64,000 nucleotides of DNA, from positions 62,001 through 126,000 of the forward strand of contig JAPJBO010000015.1 in the NCBI GenBank assembly GCA_030068145.1. Direction: 5' to 3'. Positions 52,641 through 62,700 of this stretch are shown piece by piece. The notes below the pieces were generated by a model. That model was not told the DNA's origin. It searched no databases and was given only the letters and a program-made list of their open reading frames with translations. The number at the start of each line of letters is the position of its first letter. Positions within the stretch are counted from its first letter, which is position 1. The translations under genes and the position numbers were made by a program. Source of the stretch: Diplonema papillatum. Lineage: Eukaryota; Euglenozoa; Diplonemea; Diplonemida; Diplonemidae.

Positions 52641-54656
52641 ATAACCTGGCCTCAGTGGTGCAAGCACCACGCGCTCTTCAAACCCAAGAAACATTTTCCC
52701 CCCGTGGAGTCGGTCGATGACGTAGCAGTACACATAAAGACGAACTACGCTCGACTGCGCAAAAAAGCGCCACGAACCTTCGACTTCAAAGAGATGTACA
52801 CGAAGATTCCGCAGAAGCAGATTGTTGACTATGTTATGTCTGCGGTTGCAGAGGCTTTCGAGTACATGAAGTCCGAAAAAGGAGCGAACGTAGAAGCCCA
52901 GCGCGCCAAACACCGCTTCGAATTCGGGAAACCAGACGAATCGAACACGACCTCCTACAATGTCGAAGAGATTCGAGCACTGGTCAGCTTCATTGTTGGT
53001 AACACCTTCGTCACCAACGGTGGAACATGCTACCAGCAGGTATCCGGAATCCCCATGGGCGGCAATGCAAGCCCAGACCTCGCCAACTTATACTGCTACT
53101 GGTGCGAAAAGCAGTACATCGACGGCCTGGTCGCGAAAGGATTGCAAGAAGAGGCCAGGAATCACGCCGACAGCGTCAGATTCATTGACGACTTCCTGAC
53201 CTGGGGTGTTCGACCACCGCCGGAAGATATCTACGGCATGGAGTATGGTGAAACGTCGAAAGGTGTCGACGACGTAGTCTTTTTGGGGATGCGGATCCGG
53301 ATGGAGAGGAATGACAAGACGGACTTCATTCGGATGTCTGTCCTGGACAAGGGTGAGGAATTCCCCTGGAATCCGATAAAGTACACCCACGTCGAATCCA
53401 CGGTACCACGAAACACCGGAACCTCGATCTTCAAAGGCGCACTGATCCGAGCAGCGCGCATCTGCAACAACATGCCAGATCTGAAGGTCGAGGTCATGAA
53501 GGTGTACTACAGACTTCGGAACCGAGGATTCTCTGGACGGGAACTCCGGCGCACGTTCGACACGTTCGTGGCACAAACGTACGGAAAGTACGAATTAGAT
53601 GCGCGAGTGCTGTCACGGTTTCACCACTTCGTCGGAAAGGCCTATGACGAAGGTCGCCCGACCAACGAGGAAAAACCGTACATCAGCATCCGCACGCCGC
53701 AACCGCCCGACGGCTCACCGAAACATCCACCCGGGAGAACCTCGCCGCAGTCTACGTCGCCGCACAAATCCGAACCCACCAGCACTACGCACCCTGCGAC
53801 GAAACCAACAAACCCACCTGGACGCAACGGCATAACGAACATTCGCAACTCATGTTTCTTCGCCGCCAGCGTGCAGTTCCTGGCGCGAAGGACGTCCTTC
53901 CGACTACAACTCGCAAACCTAACGCACCTGGACACCAACCAGCAGATGGTGCAGAGGCTGTTCACGGATTTCGACGCAGGCCAAAACATCCACGGTACAA
54001 TGGCCACACTCCGGAGCCTCGTGTTCAACACGACGGCAGACGACTCCGCGCATCGGGACGTGCACGAACTGCTGACGTGGATACGCTCCTGCGTGACGGG
54101 CGACGACGACGACCAAGCTACGGTGACATACTCCCGTTTGACAACGTGCACAATATGCAAAGAGTCTTCACGAGCATCGCCGGCGTCAGAACCGTTCCTG
54201 ATGCTTGAACTCAAAAACAGGGAGAAGCCCTACACCGAGTCAGTTGAGGATCTGATAAAGAAAGTGCAAAACAAGAGAGCAACCAAAGTGGACGACTTCC
54301 CCTGTAGCACCTGTAACAAAAAGACCGTTGGATCCACGAAGGAAGATTACACATTTCCAAAGCAAATGGATGTAACACTGCAACGAGCACAGCTATCGAA
54401 AAAAACACGCGAAGAAATAAAAATACCAGCCCGCACCCCGATCCGACAAACCATACTGATCGGTGAAGACTCCTACACGGTAAAAGGCTTCATTATCCAC
54501 ACCGGAAGAGCAACGGCAGGTCATTACTATACCGTGTTAAAGGAAGACGATGAATGGGTATGCTACGACGACCAGCAAGTATCCGTACTCTCATGGGAGG
54601 AATGTGCCAGGAGATTCACAACCAATGGCTACGTCATCTCTCTCGAGAAAGCGTAA
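52641..54656 (+). CDS. Penelope-like reverse transcriptase fused to a USP-type deubiquitinase
   Basis: Open from just after a stop at 52638, with no ATG at the front, so 5' truncated or spliced. Counting residues from the GTG at 52704, RT motif A is FDFKEMYTKIP (Asp27), motif B VSGIPMGGNASPDLANLY (115-130) and motif C FIDDF (Asp162-163). YTHVES...GALIRAARICNN follows. The LYTNIP-like A motif and the GIPMG...SP B motif point to Penelope-like elements. RT motifs before A are missing. After a Pro/Thr linker (333-373) comes a C19 peptidase: NIRNSCFFAASVQF (Cys384), AHRDVHELL, two CX2C pairs (482/485, 534/537), HTGRATAGHYYTVL (His607) and CYDDQQV (Asp622/623). All key USP residues are present. It should cleave ubiquitin or ubiquitin-like conjugates. 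The frame is otherwise intact. Confidence 0.8.
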   Translation: MTWPQWCKHHALFKPKKHFPPVESVDDVAVHIKTNYARLRKKAPRTFDFKEMYTKIPQKQIVDYVMSAVAEAFEYMKSEKGANVEAQRAKHRFEFGKPDESNTTSYNVEEIRALVSFIVGNTFVTNGGTCYQQVSGIPMGGNASPDLANLYCYWCEKQYIDGLVAKGLQEEARNHADSVRFIDDFLTWGVRPPPEDIYGMEYGETSKGVDDVVFLGMRIRMERNDKTDFIRMSVLDKGEEFPWNPIKYTHVESTVPRNTGTSIFKGALIRAARICNNMPDLKVEVMKVYYRLRNRGFSGRELRRTFDTFVAQTYGKYELDARVLSRFHHFVGKAYDEGRPTNEEKPYISIRTPQPPDGSPKHPPGRTSPQSTSPHKSEPTSTTHPATKPTNPPGRNGITNIRNSCFFAASVQFLARRTSFRLQLANLTHLDTNQQMVQRLFTDFDAGQNIHGTMATLRSLVFNTTADDSAHRDVHELLTWIRSCVTGDDDDQATVTYSRLTTCTICKESSRASPASEPFLMLELKNREKPYTESVEDLIKKVQNKRATKVDDFPCSTCNKKTVGSTKEDYTFPKQMDVTLQRAQLSKKTREEIKIPARTPIRQTILIGEDSYTVKGFIIHTGRATAGHYYTVLKEDDEWVCYDDQQVSVLSWEECARRFTTNGYVISLEKA

Positions 54657-54759
54657 ACACTTTCACCTGGTGGAAGTAGTGCCCCGTGGCGGTTGGTTAC
54701 GAGCCACAACCCAATTTGTAAACCCCCTTTTTTTAAAGAAAAACGGACGAAGGGAGGAG

Positions 54760-55110
54760 GAAGTGAAGCCATAGCACATGGTTTCAAACCACGGAGTCCT
54801 GGACTCCTTTCCCACACTTCTTCAGCAAGGCAGACGCACAAAAGGACGGTGCCACGGCATGATTCGGCAGCCGCTGCTAAACGAACATCGACGTGGGCGG
54901 CATAGAGAAAGAAGAACTACTCTACGGCACCAGAAAGTCCAAAAATACCATGGTAAAGAAAATTAAAGTTAAAATTAGAAGTAAAAGGAGAAAAAAGAAA
55001 TTGTCGACAACGAAAGAAAGAACAGAAAAAACAGAAAACGGGAAAAAAAGAAAAAAAGAAGAAAAAAGACTCTGCATTCCGCGAAGAAGACTTGGTGCTA
55101 GCATCAAACA
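54760..55110 (+). repeat. 3' region of the RT-USP element, shared with 21.5 kb
   Basis: 54838-54960 matches the reverse complement of 21640-21760 at roughly 90% by eye. It is followed by an A-rich tract with TTGTCGACAAC as in the 125-bp repeats near 20.8 and 21.5 kb. Probably the 3' untranslated tail of the element. Confidence 0.55.
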
Positions 55111-55164
55111 CTTAGAGGCAAGTAGCGCCTGAACACGAAACTAAGATTTTCCCCCCCTTTTTTT

Positions 55165-55300
55165 TAAATCGACCCATATGGGGGTCATATAGGGGTCATA
55201 TAGGGGTCATATAGGGGTCATATGGGGGTCATATAGGGGTCGTATGGGGGTCACATGAGGGTCATATTGGGGTCATATAGGGGTCATATAGGGGTAATGA
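55165..55300. repeat. 12-bp tandem repeat GGGGTCATATAG
   Basis: About eleven units with small variations. Confidence 0.9.
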
Positions 55301-55304
55301 ACTG

Positions 55305-55898
55305 AAATAGGGACCTCATACACTAAAATCGACTGCGAACAATCTGATCGATCTCTCGTAATAAAAGATTAAGGCGCCGAAGGCGCAACCACCCAATCCG
55401 ACTTTGCACACGCAATTGCGACTCTTCGACAGACGGCTCTTTAGTGTTGCAAACGAATCATGAACACGGTGAAATGGGTCTTCCACACACTGAAATCAAG
55501 TGCTCCTAAGCAGACGAACTGTGAGTGTTGCAAACGAAACGTAAATGAACTGAAATAGGGACCTCATACGCTGAAATCGACTGCGAACAATCTGATCGAT
55601 CTCTCTAATTTAATAAAAGATTAAAGCGCCGAAGGCGCAACCACCCAATCCGACTTTGCACACGCAATTGCGACTGTTCCAAGGCAGACGGCTGTTCAGT
55701 GTTGCAAACGAAACATAAACACGCTGAAATAGGTCTTCCATACACTGGAATCAAGTGCTCCTAAGCAGACGAACTGTGAGTGTTGCAAACGAAACGTAAA
55801 TGAACTGAAATAGGGACCTCATACGCTGAAATCGACTGTGAACAATCTGATCGATCTCTCTTAATAAAATAACGCTAAAAGATTAAAGCGCAGAAGGC
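55305..55898. repeat. ~250-bp satellite, left block
   Basis: AACAATCTGATCGATCTCTC recurs at about 55338, 55586 and 55841. Each unit carries GCGCCGAAGGCGC (a perfect short hairpin) and CAAGTGCTCCTAAGCAGACG. The block resumes at 58185. Confidence 0.85.
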
Positions 55899-57508
55899 GC
55901 AGAGGTCACAACCCACGGGTACTATACGCACCCTGGAACGCATGGCTCACAGAGGAATTCGGCAACCTGCCACGACTCCACAGCCAGCTCAAGCCGTTCC
56001 TTGGATTCTGCGTAGCCCGGCACAAAAAACGCCAACCACGCATCAACGAACCGGAGTTCGCCGGCAAACACAGGCCAACCAACTTCATCCCGGCCCACAT
56101 ACCGAGCGAATCACCATCCTCCGTTGACTCTCCATCACAACCCACACCCGAATTAACCGTCACGGAACGAGTAGCCAGCCTCGTTGCAACCATCACCATC
56201 GCCGCAGCAGTAGCAGCCAAAACGAAGCGGAAACACTCACAGCAACTTCACAAATACACGACAAGAAACTCTTGCTTCCTGCAAGCGTCGCTAAACCTCA
56301 TAGCAGCGACACACTTGTCAAATCAAATACGCAAGTACAACGACTGTCCACAACACCAAACAGGCCCATGCACACAAGACGTGAACGAATGGATAAGCGG
56401 CAGGAAAACCCAAAACGTCGTCCAAAGGCTCTTCGAGCACATGGGCACACACCTCGGCGACGGAGAACAACACGACCTAGAAGAAGCCTTACTTCAACTA
56501 CTCGCTGCGATAGCGAACGAAAACGAAGAACACCGCACGTGCCAACCAAACTGCAGCGACGCCTTCAACGAATTATTACACCTACAGACGACAACAATCC
56601 ATTGCAACAACTGCGGCTACATCAAAACAGAAGATCAACCCTACAGCATGACAATCCTCGCAATACAGGCCAGCACCGCTCAAGGATGTCTGGACAGTTT
56701 CTGCAAGAAAAGCACCCCCAAAGATTACAGATGTGACAAGTGCAAAAAGACAAAGACAGCAGAAACGCAAACCAGTATCCGAGCAGCACAAGACACATTA
56801 CTACTGTGTCTTAGACGGAACGAGTTCGCAAACGAAAATCGAACCCCGGTGGCAGCTGATCCCACCCTCAACATTCCGGACCACGAACACAAATACGAAC
56901 TCCAAGCCGTTATAACACACACAGGAAGAGAGAACGCCGGCCACTACACCATCCACAAACGTAACCGCACCCCTTTCACAGACCAAAACTGGACACATTA
57001 CAACAACGAAACCACCTCACACTCCCGGGAACCTACGTACACAGACAACGCCACGTACATGTTCCTGTACACGAAAGAAGACACCACCGACACAGACCCT
57101 ACACAAACACTCGAACTGCTCGAAGAATTGCGAGGGGACACCCCTACCTCAGACGACGAGACCTCATCCGAAGCAACAACACAGCATGAAGGAACGCTGA
57201 TTTGGGCATGCCCAGCCTGCAAAGCAACTACCACGGACGCAGGCAACAAGTTCAAAGGCGCCAAAGGCCTCCGTACACACATGCTTCACTGCAAAGAGAT
57301 GACTCTAGCAACAAGCCCAGTACGAAAGGCGGCACAGAAAGCCCTCGGAAAACGCAAATGCCCATACTGCAACAACGACGGACGGACCGCAGGGAAAGCG
57401 CGCTTCAAAAGTCTACGCCACCATATCTCAAAATGCAAGAGAAACCCAGCGGTATCGCACACGCTCAAGGCTACGAAAAAGAATAAGCAAAGTAAGCGAG
57501 GAACTTAA
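55868..57508 (+). CDS. second RT-USP element: end of RT, USP peptidase, two zinc fingers
   Basis: Open from a stop inside the satellite for about 547 codons, with no ATG near the front, so 5' truncated. The first ~50 codons (RLHSQLKPFLGFCVARHKKR, INEPEF) resemble the end of the RT in the 52.6-kb element. The USP part has TTRNSCFLQASLNLI (Cys codon 56273), HCNNCGYIK and YRCDKCKKT as two CX2C pairs, and HTGRENAGHYTIHK (His codon 56942). The usual Asp/Asn box reads WTHYNNETT. Unlike the first element it continues into two CX2C...H fingers (CPACKAT...THMLHC; CPYCNNDG...HHISKC) and a basic tail, probably for nucleic-acid binding. Catalytic residues appear intact. Confidence 0.7.
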   Translation, partial: NNAKRLKRRRRRGHNPRVLYAPWNAWLTEEFGNLPRLHSQLKPFLGFCVARHKKRQPRINEPEFAGKHRPTNFIPAHIPSESPSSVDSPSQPTPELTVTERVASLVATITIAAAVAAKTKRKHSQQLHKYTTRNSCFLQASLNLIAATHLSNQIRKYNDCPQHQTGPCTQDVNEWISGRKTQNVVQRLFEHMGTHLGDGEQHDLEEALLQLLAAIANENEEHRTCQPNCSDAFNELLHLQTTTIHCNNCGYIKTEDQPYSMTILAIQASTAQGCLDSFCKKSTPKDYRCDKCKKTKTAETQTSIRAAQDTLLLCLRRNEFANENRTPVAADPTLNIPDHEHKYELQAVITHTGRENAGHYTIHKRNRTPFTDQNWTHYNNETTSHSREPTYTDNATYMFLYTKEDTTDTDPTQTLELLEELRGDTPTSDDETSSEATTQHEGTLIWACPACKATTTDAGNKFKGAKGLRTHMLHCKEMTLATSPVRKAAQKALGKRKCPYCNNDGRTAGKARFKSLRHHISKCKRNPAVSHTLKATKKNKQSKRGT

Positions 57509-57749
57509 TTTCATCATCCACGGCTGCCTCGTGCAGCTAGAGAACCCCGACTGTGGAGGACAACAAACAGTCAAATGAGGTTTTTTTAAAAAAAAATTTT
57601 TTTATCACATCTTACGACTGTAAGAATAACATCGAACAATAACCAACGCTACTTCCACTTCTTCGAGCCAACGAGCCTTCATGCGAACAGCGCAAGCGTA
57701 ACCTCTGTCACTCAAACCCTCCAACCACCCCCCCCGTACCCCGAGGACA

Positions 57750-58175
57750 ACCCTCAAAACCCCAACTTCCCCTCTCCCCCTCTCCCCCCCTTCTTTTTCT
57801 CCCCCATTTCTTTTTCCTTTTTTCATCCCCTAATCCGTGCCTCGTAACACACAGCCGCCGATCAACACGAAACCACCCAGAAGAAAAGCCAGGCACCGGG
57901 ATCTTCCTGACGAGCACGCAACCCGGTGAACTTAATCAAGAGTCGAAGATTAGCGTCGAAACTCCCTGGCTTTTCACGCCGCAGCAGAACGACCACACCC
58001 TACCCAAACCCAAGCACCCTCTAAACGCGTTAGGGGACTTCACAAGGTTTCACAACGGAGTGACACAACACCCGAAACGAGTCGCACTCTTTTACTTTTC
58101 TCAACCCCCCGCCATACCCAAGCCTCTACGGTCAACCGGAGACTTTAAAATACCGACCTTCTAATCCACAAATAA
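57750..58175 (-). repeat. dispersed repeat R3, copy 2
   Basis: Reverse of 11204-11605, with the AAAAGCCAGG / CCTGGCTTTT and CACCGGG / CCCGGTG pairs kept. Lies between the RT-USP gene and the right satellite block. Confidence 0.65.
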
Positions 58176-58184
58176 CGCTAAAAT

Positions 58185-58972
58185 AACGCTAAAAGATTAA
58201 AGCGCCGAAGGCGCAACCACCCAAGCAAACTTTGCACGCAATTGCGACTGTTCCAAGGCAGACGGCTGTTTAGTGTTGCAAACGAAACATAAACACGCTG
58301 CAATAGGTCTTCCATACACTGGAATCAAGTGCTCCTAAGCAGACGAACTGTGAGTGTTGCAAACGAAACGTAAATGAACTGAAATAGGGACCTCATACGC
58401 TGAAATCGACTGTGAACAATCTGATCGATCTCTCGTAATAAAAGATTAAAGCGCCGAAGGCGCAACCACCCAATCCGACTTTGCACACGCAATTGCGACT
58501 CTTCGACAGACGGCTGTTTAGTGTTGCAAACGAATCACGAGCACACTGAAATGGGTCTTCCACACACTGAAATCAAGTGCTCCTAAGCAGACGAACTGTG
58601 AGTGTTGCAAACGAAACGTAAATGAACTGAAATAGGGACCTCATACGCTGAAACCGACTGTGAACAATCTGATCGATCTCTCTTAATAAAATAACGCTAA
58701 AAGATTAAAGCGCCGAAGGCGCAACCACCCAATCAAACTTTGCACGCAATTGCGACTGTTCCAAGGCAGACGGCTGTTTAGTGTTGCAAACGAAACATGA
58801 ACACGCTGAAATAGGTCTTACATACACTGGAATCAAGTGCTCCTAAGCAGACGAACTGTGAGTGTTGCAAACGAAACACAAATGAACTGAAAAGGGACCT
58901 CATACGCTGAAATCGACTGCGAACAATCTGATCGATCTCTCTTAATAAAAGATTAAAGCGCCGAAGGCGCAA
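58185..58972. repeat. ~250-bp satellite, right block
   Basis: Three further units of the same satellite (AATCTGATCGATCTCTC at 58416, 58665 and 58924), same orientation as the left block. The RT-USP copy and R3 appear inserted within one array. Confidence 0.85.
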
Positions 58973-59779
58973 CTGGAGAGACCCACCAACAGACGAACGG
59001 AGGAAGGAGCTCAGGCCGAAGTTTGTAGAGAGCATCTGTGTGAAAGCGGAAAGTAGGTGCGAGAACAGGCAAACCTTGTGCGCTAGCTTCGTTCAACCGT
59101 GAATCAACAAGCAGGGCCCCCCAGATTCTCACTGTCATTTGAGAGAGAGAGCGCTGCCAGAGGAACGCCAGCCTAACAACGGCTGCAGACCCCGCCTCAG
59201 AACGAGTGCGATGATGCCAGAAGAAGCCAGGAACAATTCCTACCACAAAGCGATCTTTGGCGAATCCATACATTATAAATCCATAAATTAGAAAGCGGGG
59301 TGTATATCGAGTATCTCGCTCGGCGGGAACTGTCAAAGTGCGTCGTAAATCCAAGATTCAAACACTTCTCACAAACTCCGCCCCCACCTTATTGCGTGTA
59401 AAAGAACGGAAGTAGCACACACTACCAATCCGACGGACCACCGCAAAATTCTTGTATCCCTCAAAACCAGCACCAAATAACAACGACCCCCACCTACTTG
59501 CAGGCCGACAGAAGAGACCGATTTCGGCCTCTCGACCATCTCCCTTCGCCCTACTCCCCCTCCCGGGCATCCAGTCGCCAGTTCTTTCTTACCAGGCGCA
59601 ACCGCGTCGTCGAGGCAGCTCGCAAATTGAGCGAGAGCAGGCAGAACTACGCAGAAGGAGGAAAATCACCATCATTCGGTGACATCTCCTTCCCCCTTTT
59701 TCTTTCCCACACTTCATCTACTGTTTTCTTTTGTCCTCTCACGCGTGAGAAAAAGCAATTTCTGAAAGGAAACGCTAAA
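58973..59779. other. upstream region of the calpain-like gene
   Basis: No supported gene. A 133-codon minus-strand frame (58953-59354) starts outside the satellite but has no recognised domain. The last 90 bases before the ATG are pyrimidine-rich (CCTTTTTCTTTCCCACAC, CTTTTGTCCTCTCACGC), typical of a 5' leader. A frame in phase with the gene extends upstream to 59498, but the ATG at 59780 is preferred because it creates a myristoylation site and has purines around it (CTAAAATGG). Confidence 0.45.
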
Positions 59780-62700
59780 ATGGGGTGCACAGAGTCGAAG
59801 CCCGCAGCACCAAAGCAAGGCAAGGCAGCACCCGCACCCAAAGGGGCGGCGCCTCCGACCAAGCCTGCGTCGCCGGCTGCCAGCGAGAACAAGAATAGTC
59901 CGAGCAACAACAACAACAACACCAACAACAACAACAAGAACAACAACAACAACAACACCAACGATAACAACACCAACAACAACAACACCAACATCGTCAA
60001 CAACAACAACAAGAAAGCCCTCACCCCACGGGCCAACGCACCGACCACCAAGACGCTCGGGTCCGGGGCTGCAGGAGGAGCTGCCCTCGCGTTCCTTACG
60101 AAGTCCGACGGCAAAGGCGGCGTCGAGGCGCGGAAAATAGCGGCGAAGCCCGGCAAGCTCGCGACCATGCCCGACAAAGTCACTTTGCCCATTTCGGAGC
60201 CTGCCGGTTGTGACATCGACGTGTCACAGTTAGAAAAGAGCGAAGGCTTTGATAAAACGTATCATGCGGGGGTCGCGCAATACGTTAAGTGCATCGGAGC
60301 TTTCCTCTTTGGCAGCGAAGACGAACTGCCTTCAGCCTTCGACACGGCGATGGAGAACCGAACCTTCCACGATCTCTGCGACAAGTTTGTTGCTCGCGCC
60401 TCATCTACTCTCCTCTCTCAGCATCAAAAGGCTGTCGACCGCGCGCTGGATGATATGGTATGTCCTTCTTTCTCCGTGTGGAGTCGCACCACGTCCGCAC
60501 TTCGAACCACGCGTCGCGTTTGCGAGACTCATAACCGAAAGCAATTGCGAGTCTAACAGTCCCAGTACGTTCTCGACCAAGGTTGACAGAACTACTCCGT
60601 TCTGACGGGCACGAACGTGTTTTTGCCCATTAGCACTCAAAATTTCCTACAGGTGGATCCCATTGCCTTTCAAGAGTTCGACAAGAAAACGTGGGCTTCG
60701 CGAAAGGAAGCGGCGAAATCAGAATGGGCAAAGGCAAAAGCGAAGGCGAAGGTGTCCGATTGGTTTAAGGACCTCGGCCGCCGAGAATGGTACAAAGCAA
60801 ACGCGAAGACGCCCTTGCACGACGACCTGGACGGCAAGAAAAAGCGAAAACCGGCCGTGCGTGGAGTGGAGGTGGTCATCAAGCCCGACGTGCTCTCGCT
60901 CATCGTGAAACAAGCGCAGAAGCAGCACCCCACGCACAATGTTTACGCCTTCAATGCGTCGGATGAACAGGAAATAACCTTGAAGGCAGGCTTTGCCTCC
61001 GACGCAAAGGCCGAGCCCTCCGAGCATACCACCATCGATGCTGATGGGCACTTCAGCATTGTGATCATGCCTGGCGAGACCCTATTGTATGTTACCGGAT
61101 CCTTCCCGAAAGGACTGATCGACATGGATGCCATGCCCACCTTTGAGCCGAAGCCGACCAACGTTACTGCATTGAGTCGTAGAGCCAGAGGGGCAAAGAC
61201 AGCAATTCTGAATGACATTGACAAGCTGACGACTGCACTGCCGGACGTTTGCTTCAACGAGACACCCATGGTCGACGACAGAAAGTTGACCGGTGTGACC
61301 AAGGTCATCAACAAGTGTCTGTTCACCCCGAAGGTGCCGTTCATCGACCCTTACTTCCCGCCGACCCAGCACTCGATCGGGTCCAACAAGATGCCTCCGA
61401 TGGCTTGGAAGCGGCCACCGGCGTTCCTCGAAGGCCGTAAAGCCGTCTTTGATATCAAGGACGTGAAAGTTAGCGACATTGAACAGGGCACCCTCGGCGA
61501 CTGCTGGTGGAGTTGTGCTGTCGGCATTCTTTGCGAACGCCCGAAGCTTCTCATCGACCAAATGTATGTTCTCCCTCTGACCTATCAACCTGAAACGCCG
61601 AGCAACGCCTCGGTCGTGTCATGGTACGCACTTTGCGACCGAACTATCCATCAGGCCCAGAAGACCGGTCGTTTTGAGACTGGAAATAACGATACATATC
61701 CGTATACTGATTCTCGAAAAACCCACGTATCCTCACGTATCCTGGCATCGCTGCGTTGGGGGGGAAGATACCTTTCCATTTCTTGGCTTTTTTTACCTCA
61801 AACTGCTGCATTCAAGAGATAGGGCGTCATGTGTTCCATGCGCCTCACCTTGACCAAAGCGGTCCAGCGGACCTCTCAAGAAACAATGAGTCGACTAAGG
61901 TCCTAGCGTCCCGTCTGCTGTTACGTAGACATAGATAGTGCGTTGCTCAGGGTAGTCGAACACCTGACAAACACACCACAACAGAAGCGGTAGTTTTGGC
62001 GTTTTTAGTTTTGGCGGTTTGGGGGTTGCTGACAAAGTGAAAACGCCGAAGTCCACTGTCCAGATGCAAATCAAGAAGGTTCACGCTTGACATAAGGTTT
62101 GAAATGTCGACCTCATGCGAGGGTGTGACACAAAGGCGGGCGAAGTGGTGAGGCAGTGCTCGGCTAGTGCCGAACTCCGGTAGCGTGTCCTCGCCCTCGC
62201 AAGACGAATCCTGGGAAAATGCCTCGCGCCTGACAAAACCTTCGAAATAAAAACTGCCCAGCGGCATCTTTGAAATGTCCATCGCACACACGTATCTCCG
62301 GTAGCTCCTGGTCAGCTGACTATAAGTCATTAATCCAACAGTAGACAAAATTTTGGAGGAGTGGCTTGAAAGCCTCCTTTCCATTTCGGCCTCAAGTGCC
62401 TTCACTCGCAGTCTCTGTTTATCGCTGAAACGGGTGGCCTCTACACACAGCTTCGCCACGTCCGACGTTAAGCGCACCGAAAAAGAGCGAGCGCTGGGGA
62501 TATACAGAGTGCGCATTTGCAAAGAAGGTTGGTGGCAAGATGTCGTCGTCGATGAGTACCTTCCATGCGCCGGAATGGTATGGTTTTGCTTGTGCCAAGA
62601 GTATCTGTGACTGTGACCCGAACCCTGCAGGGGTGAGGTATTGGCATCGTGTCCGGTGTATTAAGAGCGATAGTCAAAAATTGCAACGAATGGCTGCTCT

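Noticed and set aside
55305-55898. Hammerhead ribozyme in the satellite
   Set aside because: CTGATCGAT resembles the CUGAUGA core, but the exact core and a GAAA box in the right place are not seen. Left as a check, not a call.
58953-59354. 133-codon minus-strand frame upstream of the calpain-like gene
   Set aside because: No domain, and it partly overlaps the satellite end. Not enough support for a gene.
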